Of a stretch of 64,000 nt of DNA, positions 28,701 to 38,489 are shown piece by piece. The stretch comes from Chrysophaeum taylorii. Taxonomy: Eukaryota; Sar; Pelagophyceae; Pelagomonadales; Pelagomonadaceae. The stretch's first letter is position 1, and each line of letters starts with the position of its first letter. Location: contig JAQMWT010000362.1 of assembly GCA_029834535.1 (NCBI GenBank), positions 1 through 64,000 on the forward strand, written 5' to 3'. Below the pieces are notes generated by a model, which did no database searches, was not told the origin of the DNA, and saw only the letters and a list, made by a program, of their open reading frames with translations. Made by a program: the position numbers and the translations under genes.

Positions 28701-29758
28701 AAGTGCAGGCCAGTAAGTTCGCCAGTAAGTTCACCTGGTTCCAATCTCTAACCCCAGTAAGTTCACCTGGCCCCAGTAAGTTCACCTAGTCCCAATCTCT
28801 AACCCCAGTAAGCTCGGTGTAAGCCCACTCGTGCTCACGTCCACTCACCCCACTCTCCTTCGAGCTCGTCGCTCTCACCTCCGCCAATCTAAGCTGCTTT
28901 GATCCGTACACGCCGCTAGCCTTTGCGTTCACTCTAAAAACCCCTGTAAGTTCACTTGGTCCCAGTAAGTTCACCTGGTCACTTAGTTCACCTAGTCCCA
29001 ATCTCAAACCCCAGTAAGTTCACCTGGCCCAGTAAGCTCACCTACAGTGCGCGTGTAGACGCCGGGAGGGGGCTTATCGGTATTGCGCAGGACGCGTGGG
29101 GTAGGGTGGAGTCGTCGACCCGGAAGAGGATAACCTCGGGGTTGCCGATCGACAGAGAGCCACGTAGAGCTGGACGTGACAGAAGACGGGCTTGTGGGCA
29201 AGAGGACGCCGACCTCGCGGGGCGTCTGGCCCTGGCTCTTGTTGATCGTTTGGCGTCGGCGGGCCTTAAGGGATACAGGTTGGAGGAGCCTCGGTGACAA
29301 CGACACGATCGATCATGTATCTGGTACCGTTGCAGTGGCCGTGCGACGGGTCGAGGTTGCGAAGACTTTAAGCTCGCGATCAAAGTCAGCATGCCGTTGG
29401 TTGTCAGGGAGTTCAAAACTCGACTGTAAAGAGCGAGGCGTCGTCTTCCGACCCAGCATAGTCAGCCGAAAAGAACTCCGACGCCTCGTCTCCGGGAAAA
29501 AAAGGCCGCGGTCATACGCGCGTTGTCAGCATCGACAACATCGTTTCGACGGGGCGTGAGAATGGCGCGCTGAAAGAGCCGCCGCGGGTCGTGGAAATAG
29601 TCTGCGAGGTCGCCGTAGACGGCTTGGAGGATCACTGTCTGTGGCTCGCGCGCCTACCTGATCCTTACTCTCGAGCCTACCTGATCCTTACCCTAAATCG
29701 AGGGACAAACAAACAAACAAACAAACAGACAGACAAACATCTGTCGATTAGTAGTTAG
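28701..29758 (-). repeat. Solo helicase-tail unit, inverted
   Basis: One full unit on the minus strand, from the AAGTGCAGGCCAG end (28701) to the CTGTCGATTAGTAGTTAG start (29751-29758 is the outer edge). It is flanked by CAAC on both sides, a possible 4-bp target duplication. It begins 12 bp after the right target duplication of the MITE and its outer edge lies 52 bp before the ATG of the cytochrome b561-like gene. Confidence 0.85.
29071..29636 (-). pseudogene. Helicase C-terminal fragment in the solo unit
   Basis: The same PIF1/Helitron-type remnant as in array 1, in the same broken frames ([15 protein letters not shown] in one frame, RAILTPRR-type words in another). Confidence 0.75.
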
Positions 29759-29809
29759 GACAACGGACGAGTCCTCTGCACACGATGGCACTAGCATCAT
29801 AGCATCGTT

Positions 29810-30544
29810 ATGAGCTTGGCTGTCGCGGCGCGGCGTCGCGACTTGGTGATCGCGCGCGGGCTCGATTACTTCCCAACGCTCTCGAAGGGAGCGCGCGCGA
29901 TGCCGGCGAAGACGATGACGCTGTTAACGTGCGTGGGCACGCTGTCGGTAATCTTCGCGACCGAGCCGCGGATCACGCCGTGGACCTTCGGCGCGAGCTG
30001 CTGCGCCATCGCCTCGGCCTGTTTGACCCTCGGACTCCGCGCCCCCGTCGACGAGGACATTGTCGCGACGTTCTCGCCGATCATGCTCGGGACGCTCCGT
30101 CAGAAGATGAGGACGCTGCACGTCGTCCTCCAGACCCTCGGCGTGGGCTTTGCGTTTTTGGGGGCCGCCATGATCACGGCGGCGCGCATCCGGGACGACC
30201 ACTTCGAACTCGCCGCAGCGTTGTCGGAGGGCGTCGGGACACCCCATGACGCTATGGCGTTCCTTTCCGTCGTCCTGCTAACGATCCAGGTCGTGACGAC
30301 CACAAGGGGCGACGATGCTGAAGAGGCGATCGGCCACTTTGCCCACGACGCCGTCTTGTTGACGCAAATCCTCACGCTTTTGTCCGAGGGGGTCCACTCC
30401 CTCTCCACCACGCTGGTCGCATTCACGACGCTCCTCTTGTGGATCTCGAACGCTGTCCAAGTCCACGGTCTTTACGGCAGCCCCGTCCAGGGCGCCGAAG
30501 ACCTCCCCTACCCCAACGACGTCGCCATTTCCTTTTCGGTTTAA
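29810..30544 (+). CDS. Multi-pass membrane protein, tentatively cytochrome b561-like
   Basis: 244 residues, ATG at 29810, about six hydrophobic segments. The stretch FSPIMLGTLRQKMRTLHVVLQTLGVGFA is laid out like the b561 core (FxxHPxLMxxG...LHxxLQxLA), then TPHDAMAFLSVVLLTIQVV resembles the next pair of helices (HxxxGxxxxxLxxxQ), and HFAHDAV supplies further histidines. The first haem His is Ser here, so the match is partial and trans-membrane electron transfer is only a suggestion. The helicase repeat sits immediately upstream, leaving about 50 bp for the 5' UTR. The gene converges on KISH with 9 bp between stop codons. Confidence 0.6.
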   Translation: MSLAVAARRRDLVIARGLDYFPTLSKGARAMPAKTMTLLTCVGTLSVIFATEPRITPWTFGASCCAIASACLTLGLRAPVDEDIVATFSPIMLGTLRQKMRTLHVVLQTLGVGFAFLGAAMITAARIRDDHFELAAALSEGVGTPHDAMAFLSVVLLTIQVVTTTRGDDAEEAIGHFAHDAVLLTQILTLLSEGVHSLSTTLVAFTTLLLWISNAVQVHGLYGSPVQGAEDLPYPNDVAISFSV

Positions 30545-30553
30545 TAAACACTA

Positions 30554-30901
30554 CTACTTGAAAAACAGTATGTGGCAGGCCATGGCGACCAGGGAAATGG
30601 AGACGTAGGGCGAGACCCGTTCGCCGATTCTCGAGGCTTTCCAGCAGATACCGCGGACACCTCCGCGTCTCTTGGGTTGATTCATGTCCACGGACTGCTC
30701 GTCCTCCGTCGGAACGTTCTCGTCGAAGATCGTTGACCGCCTGCGCACGCCACACGATAATCACGCGGAAAGAAAGAAAGAAACAAACAAACAAACAAAC
30801 AAACAAATTCGGGAGACGCACATTGCACGGACGTATGTGCAGGTGCAGATGAACAGCAGAATCACGGTTATCAAACTCGAGAAATCGAAGATTGCCGACA
30901 T
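30554..30901 (-). CDS. TMEM167: KISH (TMEM167) small membrane protein
   Basis: Two exons on the minus strand: 30822-30901 (ATG 30899-30901) and 30554-30740, joined across an 81-bp intron; 88 residues. Exon 1 reads MSAIFDFSSLITVILLF then ICTCTYVRA, the invariant KISH N-terminus with its first membrane segment. Exon 2 has GICWKASRIGERVSPYVS and a final membrane segment ending in FFK. KISH proteins act in the early secretory pathway (Golgi). An acidic insert (FDENVPTEDEQSVDMN) makes it about 16 residues longer than the animal form. The donor GTGCGT and acceptor GTGCGCAG keep the frame. Divergent to formin 2, 92 bp between starts. Confidence 0.92.
30741..30821 (-). other. 81-bp intron in KISH containing a TTTG/TTTC run
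   Basis: GTGCGTCTCC...GTGCGCAG. The middle is (TTTG)n followed by (TTTC)n on the coding strand, which doubles as a long pyrimidine-rich tract. Confidence 0.85.
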
Positions 30902-30993
30902 GCTTTACGTAGTCGCAGTTCCCATCACCATCTCATTTCAAAACTTACCCTTTTTAATTTTGGAGCACTATGCTATAGGGACCAGTGCATTGT

Positions 30994-33212
30994 ATGGAGG
31001 GCGACATCGACGTCTACGCGCACACGGCGCGAGCGCGGCGGTGCGTTTGGACTCTCCCACGCCGAGTACCATCCTCTTGCAGATTCCTATCGAGGAGATC
31101 GAGCGGCAAATGGGTTCGCGTCCGCGCCGTGCTCAAAGGCGCCAAACTCGAGTTTCGGGCGCTCGCCGGCGGGGACCAGTACATCAAGGCCATTGCGCTC
31201 GGCGAGACAACGGCCTGCTCGGCGCAAAAGTGCTACGGTCGCGCGAATTGCATCGTCGTCACCGGCTTCAATCGGTCGGCGGCAACGAAACGCGTCTTCG
31301 ACTGCTCGACGCAGGACGCGCGCAACAAATGGCAAGCGGCCTTCAAGAACGCCATAAAGAACAAGGCGAAGTCGTCCGCTCGCGAGCGGGCCGAACGCCA
31401 GGCCTTGGCGAGGAGCGACAGAGCCGCCCAGCGCTTGCGTCAAAAGACTCGGACGCTCGAGAGCTTTTTGTTGTGGTACGAGGAGTTCGCCCAGAGTATG
31501 TTCTACCACGAGGCGACGATCAATCAACGGCGCTGGTGGGCCGCGATGGACGCGGTCGCGCGCATCGTCTTTCGCGAGTGAGTTAGTGCGTTGGAGCTTC
31601 TGACGAGAGTGACGTGCGCAGGCGCGAGGAGACCCACGGCTACACGAGCCTCAGACTTATCCGCCTGCAGAAGAAGCTCGCTGACATCGACTCAAAAAAA
31701 ATCAAGGAGATCAAGCGCAAAGCGCGACGGATCATCAAGGATTTCGTGCGCGAGGCGACGTCGAGTACGCAGGCGATGGCCAAGTGGGGCAAGGTCCTGG
31801 CAAGGAGGGCCGAGGAGGCCGAGCAGGAGGAGCGTTTGACCACCACCTCGCACGACAGCGTGATGAATTTGGGGAGGGGGGATACCACCACCATCACCAC
31901 GACGATGGAATCGTCGCCGAAGCTCCCGACGCTGTTGCGGCGCGAGCGGGTCCTCGCAAAGCTGACGAGAACGCTCGAAACAATCCGGCGCGAGGAGCGG
32001 CACGCGTTCGTGCTCTGCGACGCGTTCCGCGGGCTTTGGGTAGCGCGCTGCGTGCGCGCGCTGCTCAACGCGCCCGGCGGGCTTGCGGCGGTGCTTGCCA
32101 TGCCGCAGGAAGGCGGATCGATCCGAAGGTTGCTGGCTGCGGCGCTCCTGTGCCGCATCCCTCTGCTCACCACGCTCGTGCTCGAGAAGCTCGCGGCGCT
32201 CGCGCTCCTTCCTGGCCGCGAGGGCCGCATCATCGCGCTCAACGTGCTCGCGCAGGTCGAAAAGAACGCCAAGTGGGGCCAAGCGTTGTGCTCGGACTAC
32301 ATGATGCGCGCCTCGCCCGAAGCTCTTCGGTGGTCGCGCTCGGCGCCGCGGAACCCGCCTCCGTTTGCGGCTATCGCAACGCTTCTTCACGACGCGCCCG
32401 AGCACAACTGCTGCCCCGAGCTCCGGTCGGCCGTCATCACGCTCTTTGCAGCCCTGTGTCGCAGCGAGGCGACGCGGTCGGGCGCGCAGTGGATGCAAGC
32501 CAGAATATTTCACGCGTGTCGTGCCGCGCTCAATCCGACAACGGCGAAGACGATGGCGTCGCTCCACTCGTGGAGCGCCGGCGACGAAACCACGACGCTC
32601 GACGCGCTGCAGCGCGTGCAACGGCGGCGGTCGTCGATGGGGTCGAAGCGCGGAAGAACTTTCGGCGAAGACAACCTCGAGTTGGTGGTGGTGGACGTCG
32701 CGCCGTCGGCGACCCGCGCGGGCGGCGCCAACGAGTTGCATCCGTGCCAGCCGCTCCTCGCGTTGCTGCAGCCGAGCGGGGAGGTGCTCGAGGACGCCAA
32801 GCGACTGTTCCGGATCCAGCTCGAGCACTTCCTCGACGGGTGGGACTTGCGCGAGCTCGACGAGGCCGACGAGTGCGACTCGTTGCCTATCGGGTCTGCC
32901 GAGCGTACCGAGATATTGTGCGACCGCGTCCGACGAAGCGCGTTGCTGGTAGGCCGGTACGTCGACGTCGACAACGCGCTCCACGCGTTCGGCGCCGACC
33001 TCGAGCACGCCGCGTTGCGTCCAATCCGCAGCGTCGCCCTCCGCACCATCTTCGACGACGATCCCAACGCGACGAGCGGATTCAGTCTCGACCTGAACGC
33101 GACGATCAACAGCGCGTGCAAGCTGCACGGCGCCGACGTCGCTCCGGGCGCGGGGCTCTTGGCGCTCTTTGACGCTCTCCAGCGCGCGGGCGCGCTCGTC
33201 GCAAACCCCGAC

Positions 33213-33247
<35 letters not shown>

Positions 33248-35426
33248 GGGTATCCCGCTCAAATCACCGATGATGCTCTCCGAGCACGGAATCTCGCCGA
33301 CCATCGCGAAGACGCCGCCGTGCGCCAGCGGAGCGGCGATCAAGGACAACCCCCAGTTGGCCAAATATTTCAAGATGATAAGGATGCACGTGCCGAAGCT
33401 CGCTGTCGAGGCTAAGATGGCGCAGGAGGGCCTCGACCCGAGCGTGCTGGACCTGAACCCCGACGAGCCGGCGCCCGAGGACGAAAAATTAAAGCCGGGG
33501 GAGGCAGCCCGAGACGGCGACGACGCGCGGTATGCCGAGTTCGCCAAGATGCTCAAGCTGCACGTGCCGCGCGGCAGCCTCGAACACAAGATGCGGGCCG
33601 AGGGGCTCGACCCGAAAAAGCTTCTTCTCGGGGAGCCGGCGGTGGACCCAGCACCAGGAGACGAGGAGGCCGCCGAGACTTTGGAGGCGGCGAAGTCGCG
33701 GCCGCCGCCGCTCGGCTGCAACCGCGTGCCGAGGCACCGGCTCCGGCGCGTTTATTGGGAGGTGGTCTCGAGTGCCGCCGAGACGATGTGGGAGGAAGCG
33801 GAGGAGTTCCTCTCCGACGAAGGGCTCGAGGAGCTCGAGACAATATTCGGGACGACGACCGAGCGACGGGACGACAAGGCGGCGGCAAAAAAAAAAGCTG
33901 AAGATTCCGGGCGCGCGCTCGTGGCCGAGGCGCTGGGCGACAAGCGGGCGTTCGCGCTCAACCTGTTGTACGGGTCCCTGCGGATCTCGAACGACGAGTG
34001 CGTCGCGGCCGTCGCGTCCCTCGACCCCGACGGCTCGGTATTGGTGTCGAAGCTCGCGCGGCTCGGGACGTTGTACAACCTCGTGTCGCGGAAGGAGGAC
34101 CTCGCCACCATCGAGCTCCAGGCGGTCAAGGCCGGCATTCTCGACGAGTCGACCAAGACGCTCGTGCCGCCCGGCGCGACGCTCGAGCGCCTCGACCCGC
34201 TCTCGGCTCTCGTGGTCGCTCTCGTCGACCGGGCGCGGAGGCCGCGAGCTAAGGTCCAGGCGCTGTGGCTCTACGCAACCCTCAAGGACCGCGCGGCCGA
34301 CCTCAAGACCTCGATAACAAACCTCGAATCCATCGCCAAGGCGATCCGCGAGGCGACGTCGCTTCGGAAGCTCTTGAGAATCGTCTTGTCGATCACCAAC
34401 TTTGTCAACCACGGCTCGGGCCGCGGCGACAACGTAGGCGTGAGGGTCTCGGCGCTCGCAAGACTCCAGACGACGCGGACGACGACGAGCAAGACCGACG
34501 CGGTCTCGTGCAACAACCTCTTGCAGTTCGTCGTGCGACACTCGGGCGTGCCGGGGCCCGAGTTGCGACGCGAGATCCCCTCCGCGCTCTCGCGCGCGGT
34601 TTGTTCGGGCGCGACGCGCGCGACGATTTCCGCGGGCATCGCCCAGCTCCGCGCCGAGCGCGACGATGCCCTCGCCGAACGCGGGGTCTTATCGAGGGAG
34701 GCGACGACGCACGCCCCCGCCGTCGATGCGCGCCGCGTCGCCGTCGCCGCCGCCGCCGCCGCGCGCATGGCGCATATCGTCGCCGACGTCCAAGAGGAAC
34801 TAGCCGGGTTGGAGGCGGCCTTCGCGACCATGGACGCCGCGGTCGACGACCTCCTGAAATATTATGGCGAACCCCCCACGGGGGAGGCCATTTCCTGGCT
34901 CCGCACGCTCGACGCCTTCGTCGCGCAGTACGACGCCGAGTACGCCTCCCAACGCGACCACCTCCGCCGCCGCGAGCGACGAGAGGCTCTCGCGCGAAAA
35001 AAAATCGCGCGCGACGCACTCCTCCACCTCCAGGGGACCTCATCACCTACGAAGAAGCAGACCGACGACGACGACGACGACCATTCGGACGGTCGCGCGA
35101 CGCCCCTCTTCTCCTGCTTTGACCGCCACGACGACGACGACGGTGGTCCCGACGACGATGATGACATCAGGGGGGACATCACGGGGGACATCGACCGCCA
35201 CGTCGACGACTTGGCCCCCACAACCCTCACCGAGGAGCGAAACGTGATCTGCGCCCAGTGCAGGGCGTGCACCTCGTCGACCACACCCGGGGCCTACACC
35301 ACCTCCAAGGGTTTTATTGCGGACCACCCGTCCTGGTACTGCGCCGATTGCTGGTACGACTTTAGCTACCATAACCCCGACTGGAAGGACGACTTCGGCG
35401 AGGAAACCGCGCCGATCATCGGCTGA
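30994..35426 (+). CDS. Formin 2 (PH-like, FH3-like, two WASH3-like motifs, FH2, C-terminal zinc motif)
   Basis: Three exons: 30994-31040, 31083-31577, 31622-35426 (introns 42 and 44 bp), 1448 residues. Splicing was fixed by alignment to formin 1: it restores RRFLSRRSSGKWVRV in the PH-like domain and VFREREETHGYTS at the second junction. Order: short N-tail (MEGDIDVY), PH-like domain to about 115, helical region, armadillo-like FH3 (WVARCVRALLNAPGGLAAV), a poly-His run from CAT repeats at 33212-33246, then two KM-x-x-EGLD motifs (KYFKMIRMHVPKLAV and EFAKMLKLHVPRGSL), FH2 (RAFALNLLYGSLRIS, VLSITNFVNHGSGRG), an acidic His/Asp-rich linker, and a tail with C-AQ-C and WYCADCWYDF. Expected to nucleate and elongate actin. 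Convergent with uL29m, 13 bp between stops. Confidence 0.9.
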
Positions 35427-35439
35427 GACTAACATAATA

Positions 35440-35814
35440 TTAAGGAGGATCCTGAGTGTTGTCGCGGTCCCGCTGGGCGATCCGATAGGCGGCACGGCGC
35501 TCGGCGAGGACCTGCTTGATTCGCGCCATCGCCTTGCGAACGGCCGTCTTGCGCTGGGGAGCTTTGATTCGCATGTTGAAGCGTCGCGCGCGCGCCGTCT
35601 CTGTCAACAGCACGTTGCGCTCCTTGTAGAGCACGTACCATAGCTTGTGGAGATCCCCGAAACTCTTGCGCCGGAGCTCGCTCGCCTCCCAGGCCCGACC
35701 GTAGATGGGGTTCTCGTTGGGTCGCAGGTGGTGCCGCGTGTCGTAGAACTCCTCGAGGCCGCGCCGAGTCGCGCTGCTCCTGAAGAACCGCCGAAGGCCC
35801 CGCATCACCATCAT
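35440..35814 (-). CDS. MRPL47: Mitochondrial ribosomal protein uL29m
   Basis: 124 residues from the ATG at 35812-35814 (MMVMRGLRRFFRSS). The core GRAWEASELRRKSFGDLHKL followed by WYVLYKERNVLLTE and RKAMARIKQVLAERR is the MRP-L47 signature; the protein sits in the large subunit of the mitochondrial ribosome. The basic N-terminus is a plausible mitochondrial targeting peptide. The frame is open further upstream to 36084, but that part has the composition of antisense to the kinase gene. It lies 94 bp downstream of the MPS1-like stop, same strand. Confidence 0.9.
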   Translation of the reverse strand: MMVMRGLRRFFRSSATRRGLEEFYDTRHHLRPNENPIYGRAWEASELRRKSFGDLHKLWYVLYKERNVLLTETARARRFNMRIKAPQRKTAVRKAMARIKQVLAERRAAYRIAQRDRDNTQDPP

Positions 35815-35908
35815 CGATCGCAAAGTCGACGACGACAACTGTGCCTGACTACTACTACTACTACTATATCGCTTACCCCTGTCGATAGAGATCGACGAAG
35901 TTTGTGTG

Positions 35909-38406
35909 CTACGACGCTGGTCGACGGGACTCGGACGAATCGTCACGGCCAGACCCGTGCTCTTGCAGCTCCTCGGCGAGGGGGAGCATGCGGCGGTCGA
36001 CGCGATCGACGATCGAACGGCGGCGATTTTTGCGCGCGGGTGGGGCGGCGACGAGCGCCGGCCCCTCGATGATCTCGAGGTCATCGTCGTCGTCGCCGCA
36101 GAGGGCCTTGAGCTTGTCGCGGACAGCGTCGACGAGGGGGGCGAGGTCCTTGCACGGGGTCCTGGTCTTGGCGAGGGCGTGGGCGAGGGCCGCCTTGATG
36201 CGCGTCTTCGACGGGACCGTGTCTTCGATTTTGGGCTCGAGGAAGCGGTGGGTAATGAGGCCGCCGGGCCCGTTTATGGGCGGCCTCGCGGTCGGCTCGC
36301 GCTGCAGGCACCGGCGGAGGCAGTCAAGGGCCTCGTCGCTCGCGAGGGGCGCGTCGGGAAGCTCGATCTCGTGAGAGGGGTTGCATATTGCCTGGAGTTT
36401 GGCGTAGAGGTGGAGGTGCCCGAAAGGTGTGCGGCCGTAGACCATCTGGTACAGGATGCAGCCGAGCGACCAGACGTCCGAGGCGCGGCCGACGCGCATC
36501 GTGGGCTTGCGCCTTCCGCGAAGCGCCGGAAGCTGCTGCTGCTGGTGTTTCGACGACGACGCGCCCGAGTCGGGCGGCGGCGGCTTGGGAACGACGTTCG
36601 TATCGCGAATCGCCTGTTCACACGAGATCATGAATCGGAGGGGTGTGCGCGGGAAACGGTGCTTGCCTCGGGCGACATGAAGTTGAGCGTGCCGATCTGG
36701 GCATCGCGGTAGACGTTGGTCGTATCGTTCTTGATCGCGCGCGCGATGCCAAAGTCGATCAAGCGGAGGCGGCCCTGGACGAACAGAAAATTTGCTGGCT
36801 TGAGGTCGCCGTGGACGATGCGGTCCTCGTGGATCGTATGGACAGCTTCGAGCATCTGCTGCCACGCGAGACGCACAAAGTTAACGTGCGATAACGGCGG
36901 CGCGCCGCCAGTCTGGTCGCGTCGCTGCGCGAGGACCGTCGCCAAGTCGGCCTCCCCAGCCTCCATGATCATGTGAATCGAGCCCGCGGCCTCGTCGATC
37001 TCGGCCGCATGGAGCGTGATTATCCCAGGTTTGCCGCGGAGTCGCCGCAACAGCGTGATTTCGTTCGCGTAGCCGGCGAGGTTCTCCCGCGCGTCGGGCC
37101 CGCGCAGCCGCACGCGCTTGAGCGCGAGAATGCGGCCCTCGGTGTCGAGCACGCGGAACACCTTGCTCGAGCCGCCGCGCCCGATGAGCGCGAGTCTCGC
37201 GTACGCCTCGCCCTCGACGCGAACGAGGTTTCGCTCGGCGAGAAGACCCATAAACGAATCTCGATCCGTCGGCAACGCGGTCGCGACCGCCGTCTCGTCG
37301 TCGGCGACTTCGCCCGTCGACGACGACGGCGTCCGCTCGGGGCGGCGGCTCTTGTTGTTGAATTGGTGGTTCGGGTGCTTCTCGCCCTCGTCGCTATCGC
37401 TCGACGACTCCTCCACGTTCGACGATCCGCTCGACGCCCGCTGTTGTGGCACTTGGTGTTGATGCTTGGCGGGGGTCGGCCCGCGCGGCGGCGACGGCGG
37501 CGGCCGCTTCGCGTGGAACAGCGCCTCCGGACCCGCGCCAGGGGGGGCAAAGTTCACGCGCCGCGGCTGCTGCTGCTGCTGCTTGGGCGCCGCCGCCGCC
37601 GGCGCCGCCGGCTTGGGATTCCACTTGAGCATGTAGTCAATGTCCTCGCGCCGCAGGCTCGGCCCGCGGTTCGTCGAGGCCTCGTCGTCGCCCAAATTTC
37701 CCGTCGTCGTGTCGCCCCGAGCCGACGAGCCGGCCGTCGAGTCGGCGGCCGCCGGTGCTCTCGTCGTCGTCGTCGTCGTAGGTCGCGGGTTGTCGTTGGC
37801 GAGCGCCCGCACGAGGTCGGCGTCGGACTTGGCGGCCAAGTCGACGAGGTCGGCGCGACGCGCCGCCGGCACGCTCCGGATGCCGGCGGCGAGCGCGTCC
37901 CGCGCGGCGGCGACCTTTCCGGCGCCGGCCTCGCACGAAGCCCAGGCGCGGTAGAGGGCTGGCGAGCGTCGGCCGATGCCCTCGTTTCGCATGTACCGCA
38001 ACGCATCGAGCGCGTCGTTGCGTCGCCCGCTGCGTGTCTGTTCGCGCGCGAAGCCAAGCCAGATAGAGATGTACGCGTCCGACTCGTTGAGCTCGGGCCG
38101 GTTCTTCGGAATGGACTGCGTCGCGCGCCGGTACAACCGGCACGCTCCTTCCTGCCCGACATCGACGTGCTCCAGCAGAGCCCACCACGCGGCCGCGTCG
38201 TCGGGCCGTTGCTGGATCCGCTCGGCCAACGTAGATCGCTCGTCGCGCGCGGCCCCCGACAGACCCTCGATCAGGAACAGGCTCTCGGCTGTCTCGCCCC
38301 AGTGCAGCACGCCGCGCCCGAACCGACCCCGCGTCGCTGCCGCCGACGACGACTTGGCCGCGAACCGCCGCCCGGCGTTCTCCTTGTCTCCCACCGCGGA
38401 AGCCAT
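35909..38406 (-). CDS. TTK: MPS1/TTK-like spindle checkpoint kinase
   Basis: Two exons, 36667-38406 and 35909-36613, 814 residues. ATG at 38404-38406 (MASAVGDKENAGRR) puts a KEN box at residues 8-10, a degron for the APC/C. Residues about 55-190 are TPR-like (DDAAAWWALLEHVDV, ALYRAWASCEAGAG), as in the kinetochore-binding part of MPS1/BUB1. A Ser/Gln-rich linker follows, then the kinase domain: GRGGSSKVFRVLDTEG, ALKRV, HGDLKPANFLF, DFGIARAI, IGTLNFMSPEA, and after the intron AIRDTNVV, SDVWSLGCILYQMVYGRTPF and PSHEIELPD, all typical of MPS1. The frame is restored only by a GC-AG intron (36614-36666). Family role: phosphorylating KNL1 and MAD1 at unattached kinetochores. Confidence 0.9.
36614..36666 (-). 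other. 53-bp GC-AG intron in the MPS1-like gene
   Basis: Donor GCAAGCACC after GAG, acceptor GTGTGAACAG before GCGATTCGC. The join gives MSPE-AIRDTN, exactly the family spacing. No GT donor nearby yields this join. Confidence 0.75.
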
Positions 38407-38489
38407 GATGCGCGTTGCTGGCGCTGCTAGGTTTGTTGTTGTTTCAAACTGCCGCCGCCCAACGGGCTTCCAAACGGTCCACACTGATA
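38407..38489. promoter_or_regulatory. Shared divergent promoter, MPS1-like / plastid-targeted protein
   Basis: 83 bp between the two ATGs on opposite strands. No recognisable core element. Confidence 0.4.

Noticed and set aside
31692-33245. A long minus-strand frame starting with a Met run
   Set aside because: It is antisense to formin 2; the Met run comes from the CAT repeat that encodes poly-His on the real strand.
35909-36712. A 268-residue plus-strand frame
   Set aside because: Antisense to the MPS1-like kinase exon 2, which has family-specific motifs on the minus strand.
36973-38430. A 485-residue plus-strand Arg-rich frame
   Set aside because: Antisense to the MPS1-like kinase exon 1; no motif and extreme Arg content.
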